DNA of 64,000 nucleotides from Methanobrevibacter wolinii SH (GTDB lineage Archaea; Methanobacteriota; Methanobacteria; Methanobacteriales; Methanobacteriaceae): assembly GCF_000621965.1 (NCBI RefSeq), contig NZ_JHWX01000014.1, positions 23,922 to 87,921 on the forward strand, written 5' to 3'. A program made the position numbers and the translations under genes. Shown here piece by piece: positions 1 through 9,936 of the stretch. Numbering within the stretch: position 1 is the stretch's first letter; the number at the start of each line of letters is the position of its first letter. Under the pieces are notes generated by a model that was not told the DNA's origin, made no database searches, and worked only from the letters and a program-made list of their open reading frames with translations.

Positions 1-294
1 ACTAAATTTCCTTATCCTATTAAAGATAAAGAGTATGATCTTGTTATTTTATCTCAAGTTCTTGAACACTTTGGTATTATGGGTGAACAAACTGAAGTTT
101 TTAAAGAATTAGCTAGGATTTCAAAAAGAGCAGTTATTGCCTTACCTTATAAATGGTTTAGTCCATTTGCAAGAGATCATCACATGATTGATGAGAAAGT
201 TTTTGATTCTTGGCAAGGTGAATTTAAGTATTCTTATCAAAATATTAATACTAAAAATCAAACAATTTTAAGAATATATGATTTTGAAGATTAA
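1..294 (+). CDS. Class I SAM-dependent methyltransferase, C-terminal part (5' cut by window edge)
   Basis: The reading frame is open from base 1 and stops at 292-294, so the first Met at 79 is internal and the gene begins outside the window. The visible 97 residues contain the post-II/motif IV type sequence YDLVILSQVLEHF, typical of class I methyltransferases, then a hydrophobic strand (VIALPY) and a variable tail. The substrate cannot be told. A second methyltransferase lies at 2644, and together they suggest the edge of a surface-polysaccharide or glycolipid region, but that is inference. Confidence 0.7.
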   Translation, partial: TKFPYPIKDKEYDLVILSQVLEHFGIMGEQTEVFKELARISKRAVIALPYKWFSPFARDHHMIDEKVFDSWQGEFKYSYQNINTKNQTILRIYDFED

Positions 295-747
295 ATATAT
301 AATCATTAAATATTCTTTAATTATTTTTAATCTGTTGAAATCCTATTTTTTATAAAAATTTAAACAGTATTTAATGTATGAAAATCCATTTTAAGAAAGT
401 TTATTCTAAAAATTTTGAGGATTTCAACAAAGCCATTATTTTAAATATTCTAATTATTTTTAACTTATTTTTAGTATCTTTTTTATTTTTAGTTTATTTT
501 TTTAGTTGTGTTTTAATATTTTTTAACTTATTTTTAGTATCTTTTTTATTTTTATTGTGTTTTATTTATTTTTTAGCTTATTTCTATTTTCTTTTTTTAA
601 TTTTTAGAAAATTTATATAATATAAATAATAAAAATTAACTATATTTTTAGCTTTGTTAAATAGTATATTCTTAATTTATTTTTTTTAAATTAAAATTAT
701 GAAATTCAAAGTTTTTATTATTTATTAAATTATTATTAAGTGATATT
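295..747. other. AT-rich intergenic region holding a MITE-like copy and low-complexity sequence
   Basis: The region holds the repeat at 328-434, then a T-rich tract (about 440-620) that can be read as an 80-residue Phe/Leu-rich frame but is internally repetitive and has no ribosome-binding site. A possible further repeat end (GCTTTGTTAAAT) lies near 652. The promoter of the M50 protease should lie in the last 100 bases; no clear TATA box was singled out. Confidence 0.6.
328..434 (+). repeat. MITE-like repeat, copy A
   Basis: About 107 bp. The right end is ATTTCAACAAAGCC (421-434) and the left end AATCTGTTGAAAT (329-341) is its imperfect inverted repeat. The interior (TATAAAAATTTAAACAGTAT, later TTTATTCTAAAA and GAGGATTTC) is shared with copies at 1932-2035 and 2075-2165, and in reverse orientation at 11848-11950. 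It has no coding capacity. Confidence 0.7.
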
Positions 748-1911
748 GTGAATGGTATATGGTATTATGTATTTGGTTTTATTCTTGTATGGACCATTTT
801 AGCATTATATAAAATGTATCATGAAGACTCAAACTTAGAAATGGGTTTTCCAATAATTATGTGGAGAACTCATAAATTTATAGATTTTATAGATAAACTT
901 GCTAAAAAAGCCCCTAGGTTTTGGAAATGGTATATGAATATAGGTATTGTTATATGTTTTGGTGCAATGGCATTGATGACATATATTTTAATAATATCTC
1001 TTGGAACAGTTACAAAAACTCCATCTGTATCTATTCTTATTCCTGGTGTTGATATTCCAGGTTCTCCTATTTTCATTCCATTCTTATCTGGATTTATTGC
1101 ACTTGTCCTTTTACTAATTGTACATGAATTTTCACATGGTATTCTTGCAAGGGTAGAAAATATTGATGTTAAATCAATGGGTTTATTGTTATTTTTTATA
1201 ATTCCTGGTGCATTTGTAGAACCTGATGAAGAACAAGTACTTAAAGCTTCAAGAATAAGCAAACTTAGAATACTTGCAGCAGGATCAATGGCGAATATTG
1301 TTCTTGCAGTAATTGCTTTACTTGTATTTGCATTACTTGCTAATTGTGTGATTCCTACAGTTTATGATCAAGAAGGAGTTGAAGTAACACAAATCGTGAA
1401 TAATGCTCCTGCAGTAGGTCATATTAGTAAAGGGGAACTTTTAACTGGAATTAATAATAAAACTATTAAAAATTCAACAGATTATGTTAATGCTGTCCAT
1501 AATTTAAGTCCTAATACTACAGTTAAACTGAAAACGAATAAAGGAAATTCTAAATTTAAATTAGGTGAAAATCCTAATAATAAATCTATTGGTTATATGG
1601 GTATTAGATGTCAAGAACATTTTGTAATTAAAGAAAATATTAAAAATACATATGGTGATATTTTACCTTGGTTCTGGTTAAGTTTAGAAGATTTATTTAA
1701 ATGGATTTATATAATTAACCTTTCAGTAGGTTTATTTAATTTACTTCCAATGAAACCATTAGATGGTGGAAAAATGTTTGAAGAATTATTATCTTATAGA
1801 TTATCTGAAGATAATACTTATTTAATTACATTATTCACTTCAGTTTTTATTGCTATGGTAATTATTGCTAGTCTTATTATTGGTATTTTAGTTGGATTTA
1901 AAATTATTTAA
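748..1911 (+). CDS. Site-2 protease-like M50 membrane metalloprotease with PDZ domain
   Basis: A 387-residue integral membrane protein starting at GTG 748. It has the zinc-binding HEFSH motif at residues 126-130 inside a membrane segment and the second M50 motif NLLPMKPLDGG at 331-341, whose Asp completes the zinc site. A PDZ-like segment sits between them (about 205-290). Additional hydrophobic segments lie near residues 5-20, 65-85, 110-125, 180-200 and 355-385. This family cleaves substrates within the membrane, often anti-sigma-like or signalling proteins; the archaeal substrates are unknown. No operon partner is adjacent. The start is supported only by a weak upstream AGTGAT. Confidence 0.88.
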   Translation: MNGIWYYVFGFILVWTILALYKMYHEDSNLEMGFPIIMWRTHKFIDFIDKLAKKAPRFWKWYMNIGIVICFGAMALMTYILIISLGTVTKTPSVSILIPGVDIPGSPIFIPFLSGFIALVLLLIVHEFSHGILARVENIDVKSMGLLLFFIIPGAFVEPDEEQVLKASRISKLRILAAGSMANIVLAVIALLVFALLANCVIPTVYDQEGVEVTQIVNNAPAVGHISKGELLTGINNKTIKNSTDYVNAVHNLSPNTTVKLKTNKGNSKFKLGENPNNKSIGYMGIRCQEHFVIKENIKNTYGDILPWFWLSLEDLFKWIYIINLSVGLFNLLPMKPLDGGKMFEELLSYRLSEDNTYLITLFTSVFIAMVIIASLIIGILVGFKII

Positions 1912-1931
1912 CTCTATTTTTTTATTTTTTT

Positions 1932-2035
1932 GGTTTGTTGAATTTATTTATTATAAAAATTTAAACAATAATTAATGTTTGAAAATCAATTTTAAGAAAA
2001 TTTATTTAAAAGATTTTGAGGATTTCAACAAAGCC
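1932..2035 (+). repeat. MITE-like repeat, copy B (best + strand copy)
   Basis: A 104 bp element bounded by GGTTTGTTGAATTT at the left and ATTTCAACAAAGCC at the right, which form terminal inverted repeats of about 13 bp. The interior matches copy A base for base over long stretches (for example TATAAAAATTTAAACA and GATTTTGAGGATTTC). It lies directly downstream of the M50 protease stop codon. Confidence 0.75.
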
Positions 2036-2074
2036 TATTTTTTATTAAATTTATTTTTTCTAGTTTAACCTATT

Positions 2075-2165
2075 TTTAGAATAAGTTTTTTATAAAAATT
2101 TAAACAGTATTTAGTATTTTAAAATTAAATTTAATAAGTTTATTCTAAAATCATGAGGATTAAAT
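2075..2165 (+). repeat. Degenerate MITE-like copy C
   Basis: It shares TTTTTTATAAAAATTTAAACAGTATTTA-type sequence and TTTATTCTAAAATCATGAGGAT with copies A and B, but the terminal TTTCAACAAAGCC has decayed to TTAAATCAATTT. A further isolated right end (GATTTCGACAAAGTTA) is visible at 2605-2620 just before the next gene. Confidence 0.5.
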
Positions 2166-2643
2166 CAATTTCATTTTTATTAAAAATTAAAACAATATTT
2201 TATTGACTTAAAATTTATAAAGATATATATTTTTTTAATCTAAAATATTAAATTTTAAATAGGGATTATTTTTAATAAACTTATTTAAAGATTCTTTAAG
2301 TGATTTTATTTTTTAAAAATTTTATAAAACGTATATATTTTAATTAATATATCTACATTACAAATATCAATAAATATATTTTAATATTTAGGATTAATTT
2401 AATTAAAAATTTATTAAATTAAAGTAAATAAATTTAAATCAATATTATAATATTTAATGTAAATTTTAATATATTATAATAAATTATTATTAAAAAAATT
2501 AGTAAATCTATATTAATAAATTATATATGATATTTTATTTATAATATAAATTGATATTATTGAAAGATTATGATATTATTTAAATATTATTCTAAAAATC
2601 ATATGATTTCGACAAAGTTATTAATTAAAGTGAGGGGGTTATT
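2166..2643. other. Long AT-only intergenic region
   Basis: Nearly pure A/T with no credible reading frame. It carries the isolated repeat end at 2605-2620 and a strong ribosome-binding site (GTGAGGGGG, 2630-2638) for the next gene. I see no RNA gene. Confidence 0.6.
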
Positions 2644-3477
2644 ATGGGTATTAAAAATTATTTATTATCTAGAAGTAATAGTTTTCAATATTATAAAAAT
2701 AATAATATTAAATTAAATAAGGATATTGATAATCTTAAAAAACAAATTGAAATTTGTAGAAAAAATAATAATTTACTTAACGAATCAATTAATGATGTTG
2801 TTTCAAGTGGTATAGAACGTTTTTGTCCTATATGTAATAAAAAAGTTCCTTTTTTTACAGTGATTAATGGTAGAAAACATGCATCATGTCCTAGTTGTCA
2901 CTCTTTTGAAAGGACAAGACTTCTCTTTTATTATATTAAAAAATATTATAATGATATCTTTAATTTAAAAGAAAATAAAAAACTATTACATTTTGCTCCA
3001 GAAAAACAATTGTTTTCTATTTTTAGTAGATTAAATAATCTTGATTATTGGCCAGTAGATATTGATTCTAATAATAATATTAGAAAACAGGTAGATATGT
3101 GCGATATTCCTTTTGATGATGATTATTTTGATTTTATTATTTCTTGTCATGTTTTAGAACATATTCCTAATGATATAAAAGCTATGTCTGAATTGTATAG
3201 GGTTGTTAAATCAGATGGTGTGGTATTTTTAATGGTTCCATTATTTAGAGATTTAGATAAAACATTTGAAAATGAGGAGTATAATACTGATGAATTAAGA
3301 ACTAAATATTTTGGTCAGAAGGATCATGTTCGTAAATATGCTATGGATTTTAAAGATAGGTTAGAATCAGTAGGTTTTAATGTTAGTACTTTTGGTCCAG
3401 AAGATATTGATAAGAATTTAGTTGTAAAATATGGTGTTTCAAATAAAAATGATATTGTTTTTATTTGTAAAAAATAG
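2644..3477 (+). CDS. Zinc-ribbon class I SAM-dependent methyltransferase
   Basis: A 277-residue protein. The N-terminus (about 20-50) is a Lys/Asn-rich helix with coiled-coil character. A four-Cys zinc ribbon follows (CPIC 61-64, CPSC 82-85), then a Rossmann methyltransferase with the acidic strand end around 139 (PVDID), a motif IV-like segment FDFIISCHVLEHI (162-174) and a later hydrophobic strand GVVFLMVPL. This architecture is common in glycan and cell-surface modification clusters, but the methyl acceptor is unknown. The start is supported by GTGAGGGGG five bases upstream. The interrupted methyltransferase at 1-294 is probably part of the same functional region. Confidence 0.8.
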   Translation: MGIKNYLLSRSNSFQYYKNNNIKLNKDIDNLKKQIEICRKNNNLLNESINDVVSSGIERFCPICNKKVPFFTVINGRKHASCPSCHSFERTRLLFYYIKKYYNDIFNLKENKKLLHFAPEKQLFSIFSRLNNLDYWPVDIDSNNNIRKQVDMCDIPFDDDYFDFIISCHVLEHIPNDIKAMSELYRVVKSDGVVFLMVPLFRDLDKTFENEEYNTDELRTKYFGQKDHVRKYAMDFKDRLESVGFNVSTFGPEDIDKNLVVKYGVSNKNDIVFICKK

Positions 3478-3740
3478 TTTATCTTTTATTTATTAAAAAT
3501 TTTTTTTATTTAATCTTACTTTTTTAAATCATTAATTTTATAATATAAATTTATTTTTAATTAATTTATTGAAATTTTTAATCTATAAAAATAAAGATTT
3601 TTGAAATTAAATTTTAAATAAAATAGTTTAAGAAAATTAAATCTTTAAAATATTTTTAATAATAACTATTAAATTTTATAAAAAAAGTTGAAATCTATAA
3701 AAAATTTTTAAAAAAAAGAAAAAATTAGAAAAAATTAAAT

Positions 3741-4154
3741 CTAGAAGTATCTTTCGATAATTCCTTCTAAGATTTTAGCATGACGTCCTTCGTCTTTAGA
3801 ACTTTCTCTAAAGAAGTCAGCTGCATCTTCTAAGTTTGCTGCTTTAGCTTTTTCAGAAGCTTCTCTTTTTTCTACATTAGCTTTTTGTTCACCATCTAAC
3901 ATCATGTCAATGTTTTCTTTTAAGGTTGGTTTGATTACAGCGTTCATTTCAGCAAATCTTGCTGCATGTTCTGCTTCTTCCCATGCAAGTCTTTTGAAAA
4001 CTTCAGCTAATTCGCCATAACCTTCTCTAGATGCTTGTCTAGACATTGCTAAGTACATACCTACTTCTGAAGTTTCTCCTTTAAAGTTTCCTGCTACGTC
4101 TTTTTCTACATCAGTACCTACAGTAGTACCAATTTTATGAATATATTTTACCAT
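3741..4154 (-). CDS. rbr: Rubrerythrin-like diiron protein (no rubredoxin domain)
   Basis: A 137-residue ferritin-like four-helix protein. Two ExxH diiron motifs are visible: EEAEH in the middle and DEGRH near the C-terminus, each preceded by a helix supplying a further Glu (ETSEVG; ESSKDE). The C-terminal rubredoxin domain of classical rubrerythrin is absent, so electrons must come from a separate partner. It reduces peroxide in anaerobes. It lies 201 bp downstream of fprA on the same strand, and in Methanothermobacter a rubrerythrin-like gene is co-transcribed with the FprA homologue under MsvR control. A TATA-like ACATATATAAATG and GTGAGGTAAT directly upstream suggest it may also have its own promoter. 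Confidence 0.9.
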   Translation of the reverse strand: MVKYIHKIGTTVGTDVEKDVAGNFKGETSEVGMYLAMSRQASREGYGELAEVFKRLAWEEAEHAARFAEMNAVIKPTLKENIDMMLDGEQKANVEKREASEKAKAANLEDAADFFRESSKDEGRHAKILEGIIERYF

Positions 4155-4355
4155 TATATTACCTCACATTTATATATGTACTTTATCTAACTTAAAGTTT
4201 TTTAAATTTTTAATTTCTTAATATGATTTTATATTGATAATTTATTTAGTATTTTAGTAAATTAGTTTATTAATTAAATAATGTTTCAATTGTATGGATT
4301 AAACATTATTCTTTATAAAATAGATTAAGAGATTAGGATAATCTCTTAATTAAAT

Positions 4356-5588
4356 CTATAAATCAAGTTTTTTAGCTTCTTGAACTAATTTTCTACCTAA
4401 TTCATAGCTGTCTATTTTTTCATCTTCAGTTGGGATATAGTAAATTTCATCAGTATCAACAACATCGAATCCACAACTGTTTAATTCATCTTTTAAGAAT
4501 TCAACGGTTCCACCTTTACCTCCCATTGATCCAAAGGTAACTGCTGGTCTTTTGAATCCGGTTCTGTTAAAGTGTAAACCTTTTAAGTAGTACATTAAGT
4601 CTCCAAGACTTGGGTATGGTGCATCGTTAATTGTTGGTGCTCCAATTGCAACTGCTTTACTTGTTAATATACTTTTTACGATTTCACTTCTTTCATCTTC
4701 ATGTAAGAAGAACATTTCTACATCGTAACCTTCTGCCATTGCACCTTCAGCAACTTCATGCGCCATGGTCTGGGTAGAGTAATGCATAGTATCATATACA
4801 ATGGTTACTTTATCTTCAGCTGCTTTTCCAGTTGCCCAGTTACTATATGCATTAATAACTTTCATTGGGTCAGTCCATATTTGACCATGGGAAGGAGCAA
4901 TCATTTTAATTTTATCAAGTAATCCAAGATCGATGATTTCATCGAATTTTTTAAGTACTAAATTTGAAAGTGGTGTGATTAAATTTGCATAGAATTTTTG
5001 TGCTCCATCCATAAGTACTTCTTCTGGAATGTCGGTATCAAATCTTTTTGAGTAGCATAAATGTTGACCAAATGCATCGTTAGGGAATAATATTCCATCT
5101 TCAACAAGTAATGTAAACATACTATCTGGCCAATGGAGTAAAAATGCATCTAAAAATGCTAAAGTTCTTCCACCAATTTCTAAACTGTCTCCAGTTCCAA
5201 CGGTTTTGAAATCTGCTCCTTCTAATTTAGGGTAGTGTTTTAATAAACCTTTTACTGCAATTTCACTACAGTAAATAGGTGCTTCAGGGAATCTTTTATG
5301 TAAATCATATAAAACTCCACTGTGATCTTTTTCAACATGGTTTTGTACAATGACATCGACTTTTACATCTTTTCCTTCTTGTTCAAATGCATCGTCTATA
5401 CGTGCCATAATTTCTTCAGTTTTACCTGGGTAAGCATTATCAATTACAACATTTTTGTCTTCACCAAATACAAGGTAAGCATTGTAAGTTGTTCCATCTA
5501 AGGTGTATCCGTGGTAAGTTCTAATATCCCAGTCGATTACACCAATCCAGTATACTCCGTCTGCAATTTTTTGAGCTTTAGCTTTCAT
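4356..5588 (-). CDS. fprA: F420H2 oxidase (diiron flavoprotein FprA)
   Basis: A 410-residue flavodiiron protein that reduces O2 to water with F420H2 as donor. The N-terminal metallo-beta-lactamase-like domain (about 1-250) carries the diiron ligands in HVEKDH (84-89), LHWPDS (H152), PNDAFG (D171) and SHGQIW (H234). The C-terminal flavodoxin domain starts near 262 ([16 protein letters not shown]) and has the FMN-binding [12 protein letters not shown] and FGSMGGKGG loops. All ligands are intact. It is divergent from msvR, with a candidate MsvR operator 31-48 bases upstream of the start codon, consistent with redox-controlled expression. Rubrerythrin follows downstream. Confidence 0.95.
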   Translation of the reverse strand: MKAKAQKIADGVYWIGVIDWDIRTYHGYTLDGTTYNAYLVFGEDKNVVIDNAYPGKTEEIMARIDDAFEQEGKDVKVDVIVQNHVEKDHSGVLYDLHKRFPEAPIYCSEIAVKGLLKHYPKLEGADFKTVGTGDSLEIGGRTLAFLDAFLLHWPDSMFTLLVEDGILFPNDAFGQHLCYSKRFDTDIPEEVLMDGAQKFYANLITPLSNLVLKKFDEIIDLGLLDKIKMIAPSHGQIWTDPMKVINAYSNWATGKAAEDKVTIVYDTMHYSTQTMAHEVAEGAMAEGYDVEMFFLHEDERSEIVKSILTSKAVAIGAPTINDAPYPSLGDLMYYLKGLHFNRTGFKRPAVTFGSMGGKGGTVEFLKDELNSCGFDVVDTDEIYYIPTEDEKIDSYELGRKLVQEAKKLDL

Positions 5589-5618
5589 AATATCACATTA
5601 TTTAACTTTTAATCTTAT

Positions 5619-5636
5619 GTTCGTACTAATTCGAAC
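5619..5636. promoter_or_regulatory. Candidate MsvR operator upstream of fprA
   Basis: The sequence GTTCGTACTAATTCGAAC is an inverted repeat (GTTCG, 8-base spacer, CGAAC) and is GC-richer than the surrounding A/T sequence. It closely resembles the MsvR box as I recall it (TTCGTA, 4 bases, TACGAA): TTCGTA-CTAA-TTCGAA differs at one position. It ends 31 bases before the fprA start codon, where it could block the promoter. Confidence 0.7.
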
Positions 5637-6048
5637 ATTATTTATAAGTAGTTATACATATTATATAAATGTTTTTATTAATCTAGGTAAATTGAATTTT
5701 TTATTGAAAGTATTAAATTATTTATATATTTTAATAAAAATTTAAATAATTTTTAAAATAATAGATTAAATTTTAATATTATTATAAATTTAAACCATTA
5801 TATTAATAAAAATTAAATTATTTAATTTAAGTTAAATTATCTTATAATATAGCTTAAATCTAATAATCCTTAATTATTTATTTTTTATAATTAATTGATT
5901 AAATAAATAAAAAGTTTAAGAAAAATAGTATTTTAATTTATTATTTTTAATTTTATCTTAAAATATTGTATATTGTATAAATTTATATAATATGATTAAC
6001 ATATATTGAATTAATTACAAACAATAAATATATTTTTTAATCATTTAC

Positions 6049-6078
6049 TTTTTATCATTTGGAAAAACATGATAAAAA
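6049..6078. promoter_or_regulatory. Inverted repeat just upstream of msvR
   Basis: TTTTTATCAT (6049-6058) and ATGATAAAAA (6069-6078) are perfect 10-base inverted arms around a 10-base spacer, ending 18 bases before the msvR start and just before its ribosome-binding site. It could be an operator for autoregulation or a 5' leader hairpin; the sequence alone does not decide. Confidence 0.5.
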
Positions 6079-6096
6079 ATTTTAGAGGTTGTAAAA

Positions 6097-6906
6097 ATGA
6101 TTAGCAATAATGTTGAGGGTAAAATATTAGACAAAACTAAACCAATACAAATTTTTTCTAAAAATGATGGTAGTGTTGGCGTTAATGTAGTAAAAAGTCC
6201 TGTTAAGCTTACAATTTTAGAAATGCTTAAAACTACTGATATGGAATTTGATGAAATTGTTGCTAATACTGGTAGATCTAAATCAACAATTTCTGTTCAT
6301 CTTAAATCTTTACGTGAAAAAGGAGTTATTAATTATAGATTTAATCCTCAAGACAATCGTAAAAAGATTTTTTATATTAATTCTAAATTTTTAGGTGAAA
6401 TTAAACCATCTATACCTAAAGAATTAGATGAAAGAAAAGCAAATTACTTATTAGATAATATTATTAATACTGGTGATGATTTTAATTTCTCATTATTATT
6501 ATACCATACTTTAAGATCTACTTTAATTCAAGAAGGTTTTAATATAAATCCTATATTATATGAAACTGGATGTAATATTGGTAAAGCATTATTCTCTAAA
6601 TTGTATGATGAAGATTTAAATAAATTTTTAGAAAATATTAAAAAATTTTGGGAAACAAAAGGTTTAGGTAAACTTAGTGTTGAAGTTGGAGATATAATTG
6701 TAGTCACTGCTGTTGACTGCTTTGAATGTGGTTTATTACCAAAAACAGGTAAACCTTCATGTTACTTAGATTCTGGTATTCTTGAATCTTTATTTACTTC
6801 TTATTTCAATACTGATGTTGATGTAACTGAAATTCAGTGTTATACTATGGGAGATGAATGTTGTAAATTTACAATTGAATCTTTAAATGATGAGTTTAAC
6901 CTTTAA
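6097..6906 (+). CDS. msvR: MsvR-type redox regulator (winged HTH plus V4R domain)
   Basis: A 269-residue protein. Residues about 33-95 form an ArsR-like winged helix (recognition region TGRSKSTISVHLKSLREKG at 58-76). Residues about 130-265 are a V4R domain with the Cys-rich sensor region (C208, C211, C222, C248, C255, C256). The family is a methanogen-specific redox regulator. The Methanothermobacter protein sits divergent from the F420H2 oxidase operon and represses it and itself under reducing conditions, and the same arrangement is present here. The start is supported by AGAGGTTG ahead of ATG. Control regions are at 5619-5636 and 6049-6078. Confidence 0.92.
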   Translation: MISNNVEGKILDKTKPIQIFSKNDGSVGVNVVKSPVKLTILEMLKTTDMEFDEIVANTGRSKSTISVHLKSLREKGVINYRFNPQDNRKKIFYINSKFLGEIKPSIPKELDERKANYLLDNIINTGDDFNFSLLLYHTLRSTLIQEGFNINPILYETGCNIGKALFSKLYDEDLNKFLENIKKFWETKGLGKLSVEVGDIIVVTAVDCFECGLLPKTGKPSCYLDSGILESLFTSYFNTDVDVTEIQCYTMGDECCKFTIESLNDEFNL

Positions 6907-6930
6907 ATTTTAATATTTTCTTTTTTATTT

Positions 6931-7011
6931 TTATATAATAGATTTCTTGTTTAATTAACTATTTTTTTAATTTATATAGTGGATTTTTTCTTTAATTAAT
7001 TATTTTTTTAA
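6931..7011. repeat. Two-copy degenerate tandem repeat, period 41 bp
   Basis: TTATATAATAGATTTCTTG... (6931-6970) is followed directly by TTTATATAGTGGATTTTTTC... (6971-7011), both ending ATTTTTTTAA. It lies downstream of msvR in a gene-free stretch (6907-7350) that otherwise shows nothing. Confidence 0.5.
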
Positions 7012-7326
7012 AGAATTAACTTCTTATTAACTTTACTTGTTTTATAAAATCTTTAATTTATTTAAAAACTTAAGTTCTTATTAAATTTAGACTTTTGAAA
7101 TTCTTAAAAAACTTTTTTAAATTTAATTTCAATTATAAATCTTGTTTATATTATTATAAAAAATAAATCAAAAGACTAATTTTATTCTTTTTTGCTAAAA
7201 TTAATTCTTACTTATATTGATGATTTTAACAATATATTATTTTTTAAATTTAAATAATTAAAAAGTTTTTAATATTTTTCCTGATTTTTTCTTTAAATAT
7301 TACTAAAAACACTTAATTAGAAAATG

Positions 7327-7336
7327 TATTTATATT
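7327..7336 (+). promoter_or_regulatory. TATA-like promoter element for the gdhA leader
   Basis: TATTTATATT lies about 25-30 bases before the structured RNA that begins near 7353-7357, the normal archaeal TATA-to-start distance. It predicts a transcript whose 5' end is the structured element and a leader of about 145 bases before the gdhA start codon. Confidence 0.45.
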
Positions 7337-7356
7337 AAGATATTCAAAATAAGATT

Positions 7357-7431
7357 GTGATATGGAAATAGTGTTCCATGGGAATAAGGAAGACTTCTTC
7401 CGACTAACTTTATTCATGGATACAATATCGC
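7357..7431 (+). ncRNA. Candidate structured cis-regulatory RNA in the gdhA leader
   Basis: A GC-richer island in very A/T-rich surroundings that folds by eye into a three-way junction. P1 is GTGAT (7357-7361) with ATCGC (7427-7431), including one G-U. P2 is ATGGAA (7362-7367) with TTCCAT (7374-7379). P3 is GAATAA (7382-7387) with TTATTC (7410-7415), topped by GGAAG/CTTCC (7388-7392/7397-7401) with loop ACTT and an asymmetric bulge GACTAACT. I do not recognise it as a known riboswitch class. Its position at the 5' end of the gdhA transcript suggests a metabolite- or nitrogen-responsive leader, but an independent small RNA is also possible. Confidence 0.5.
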
Positions 7432-7474
7432 TAGTAATATAATATTTAAGTATTATATTTTGTTAAAATATTAA

Positions 7475-8836
<1,362 letters not shown>

Positions 8837-8976
8837 ATCTAAATTGAATTATGATTATTTCATAATTCTCTTTTTTTATTAATTTTAATTTGCTAAAACT
8901 ATTTTTAAATTTTAAGTATTTTAATAAAATATAATTTTTTACTGTTTTTAATTAAAATAAGTTTAAAATGATAAAT

Positions 8977-9687
8977 TTATTTATCATTATTATTATCAAA
9001 TTTTACTATTGTAGTTGTAAGATATGGTTTATCTTTTGAAAATCCTTTAAGAATTTTCTCATTTTCACGTGTACAATTTTCAACAGATGTAATATCTTTT
9101 TTCCTTGGATCTTCATTTATTATTTCTTCAACTTCACTAGTGTTTCTTGAAGTTTTCATAATAACAAATGTGTCTCCTTTATCTATTAAATCATTTAATC
9201 TTTCATCAATTTTTGGAATAACAGTTAAAATTTGATTTTTCTCAACTAAAGGTTTACCAATACTTGCAGCACATGCAGTAAATGAGGTAATTCCTGGAAT
9301 TATTTCAATTTCATATTTATCTTCGAGATTTTTTTGTACATATGTAAATGTTGAGAATATAGATGGATCACCTAATGTAACAAATGCAACATCATGTCCA
9401 TTATTTAAATATTCAGCAAGTAAAAGTGAAGCTTGTTCCCAATTTCTTTTTAAACTTTTAACATCTTCTTTCATAGGAAATACCGGTTCTACTATCATTA
9501 ATTTTTTATTTTCTCTTTTTTCAATAAGGGGTTCTACAATAGATAAAGCAATACTATGTTTATTTGGGGATGAACGTGGTGCAAAGATTACAGGAATTTT
9601 ATCAATTATTTTTGCAGCTTTTAATGTTATAAGTTCAGTATCTCCAGGTCCTACACCAATTCCATATAATTTTCCTTTTTTAACCAT
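8977..9687 (-). CDS. cbiL: Cobalt-factor II C20-methyltransferase (CbiL)
   Basis: A 236-residue tetrapyrrole methylase. The N-terminal YGIGVGPGDTELITLKA motif (8-24), FVTLGDPSIFSTF (about 101-113) and the PGITSF loop (about 131-136) identify the uroporphyrin-III-type methylase fold, and the combination with the APRS segment points to the C20-specific CbiL/CobI branch. It adds the C20 methyl group in the anaerobic B12 pathway, which methanogens need for corrinoid methyltransferases. No other cobalamin genes are adjacent. A GGTGAAAAA-type site precedes the start. Confidence 0.88.
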   Translation of the reverse strand: MVKKGKLYGIGVGPGDTELITLKAAKIIDKIPVIFAPRSSPNKHSIALSIVEPLIEKRENKKLMIVEPVFPMKEDVKSLKRNWEQASLLLAEYLNNGHDVAFVTLGDPSIFSTFTYVQKNLEDKYEIEIIPGITSFTACAASIGKPLVEKNQILTVIPKIDERLNDLIDKGDTFVIMKTSRNTSEVEEIINEDPRKKDITSVENCTRENEKILKGFSKDKPYLTTTIVKFDNNNDK

Positions 9688-9936
9688 TTTTTCACCTAAT
9701 GAAAATATTAATATTAAAATTCACTTTTGAATCTATTATTTAGTAAATTAATAGATTATATTTAATTTTTATATATTATTCTTAAAGACTCTATAAATTC
9801 AAGTCTTTTCCTAAATATTATATTTTAAATTTTAATCTTTTTTAATCTTTCTTAATTTTTAGATTTTATTTATTATAAAATACTTTTCAAATACTATCAT
9901 AATATTTAATATATTAATATTTCAAATATATTTATT

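Noticed and set aside
378..620. 80-residue Phe/Leu-rich reading frame
   Set aside because: It begins inside the MITE-like repeat, is made of T-rich duplicated sequence and has no ribosome-binding site.
7357..7431. Known riboswitch (fluoride, TPP, purine, glutamine) before gdhA
   Set aside because: The consensus core bases of these classes are not present in the junction; left as an unknown structured RNA.
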